Source: Chloroflexota bacterium (GTDB taxonomy: Bacteria; Chloroflexota; UBA6077). Taken from it: a stretch of 5,602 nucleotides of DNA. Within the stretch, counting starts at the first letter, position 1. Every line of letters starts with the position of its first letter. Location of the stretch: assembly GCA_021786215.1 (NCBI GenBank), contig JAJYNT010000102.1:1-5602 (forward strand), read 5' to 3'. Below the pieces are notes generated by a model, which saw only the letters and a list, made by a program, of their open reading frames with translations, did not search any database and was not told the DNA's origin. A program made the position numbers and the translations under genes. This document shows, piece after piece, positions 5,324-5,602 of this stretch.

Positions 5324-5602
5324 TCAGTGGCCCATTCCGTATCCATGCGACTGCATGGCCATCTTGTGAAGCCGTGCCACCCGCTCTGCGATGGGCGGGT
5401 GCGTTGAGAACAGACCGGACAGGCCGCCCGAGAAGGGATTCACAATGAAGAGATGCGCCGTGACCTGGTTGGCATTCTGCATGGGTCTGTACTTGACCCC
5501 CATCTCCAGCTTCTCGAGGGCATTGGCCAGGGCATTCGGGTCCCCCATGATCCGGGCGCCGGTGGCGTCGGCCTCGTACTCTCGAGCCCTGGAGATGGCC
5601 AG
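5324..5602 (-). CDS. htpX: HtpX-like M48 zinc metalloprotease, C-terminal part (runs off right edge)
   Basis: Only the last 92 residues are in the window; the N-terminal membrane helices and the HEXXH motif lie beyond the right edge. The visible part starts with [17 protein letters not shown], the conserved M48 segment in which the Glu of R-E-Y (residue 8 of the fragment) is the third zinc ligand and the Asp of E-A-D is also conserved. [14 protein letters not shown] near the end is the characteristic HtpX C-terminal motif. An internal ATG at 5548 is not the start, because the frame continues upstream with conserved family sequence. HtpX is an inner-membrane protease that degrades damaged membrane proteins. 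The His/Gly/Met-rich tail ([14 protein letters not shown]) is unremarkable in length but could bind metal. The gene is convergent with the zinc-ribbon gene. Confidence 0.93.
   Translation of the reverse strand: MAISRAREYEADATGARIMGDPNALANALEKLEMGVKYRPMQNANQVTAHLFIVNPFSGGLSGLFSTHPPIAERVARLHKMAMQSHGYGMGH

Overview
This window looks like a chromosomal segment from a moderately GC-rich bacterium, most likely a member of the Chloroflexota. The lineage call rests on three things. The first is a small two-helix membrane protein with a double zinc ribbon, of a kind I associate with that phylum. The second is the density of short palindromic repeats between genes. The third is the recurring -10 hexamer TACAAT. 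It is an inference, not a proof. No plasmid, phage, insertion sequence, CRISPR array or RNA gene is visible.

Layout: positions 1-301 carry no convincing gene but hold at least three degenerate palindromic repeat units. A GlcD-type FAD-linked 2-hydroxyacid dehydrogenase is on the minus strand (302-1681), best started at a TTG codon with a GGAG ribosome binding site. A divergent intergenic region (1682-2061) holds a further palindromic repeat, outward-facing -10 elements for both genes, and an 11-bp hairpin in the mutS2 leader. mutS2 is on the plus strand (2062-4527) and is complete: core/clamp, ABC ATPase, coiled coil, a small linker domain and a C-terminal Smr domain. Positions 4528-4781 hold a duplicated repeat, two strong hairpins and a promoter. 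A 152-residue membrane zinc-ribbon protein follows (4782-5240). It converges on the C-terminal end of an HtpX-like M48 metalloprotease, which enters from the right edge on the minus strand (5324-5602). The two share a 21-bp perfect inverted repeat acting as a bidirectional terminator.

The genes do not form one pathway: glcD is oxidative carbon metabolism, mutS2 is genome or ribosome maintenance, and htpX is membrane protein quality control. Each appears to be its own transcription unit.

The most notable observation is inside mutS2. A widespread palindromic intergenic repeat, with stem CCCTCTCCC/GGGAGAGGG, sits in frame and adds about 35 residues just before the ATPase domain without breaking the gene. 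No wholly new multi-gene system is evident.
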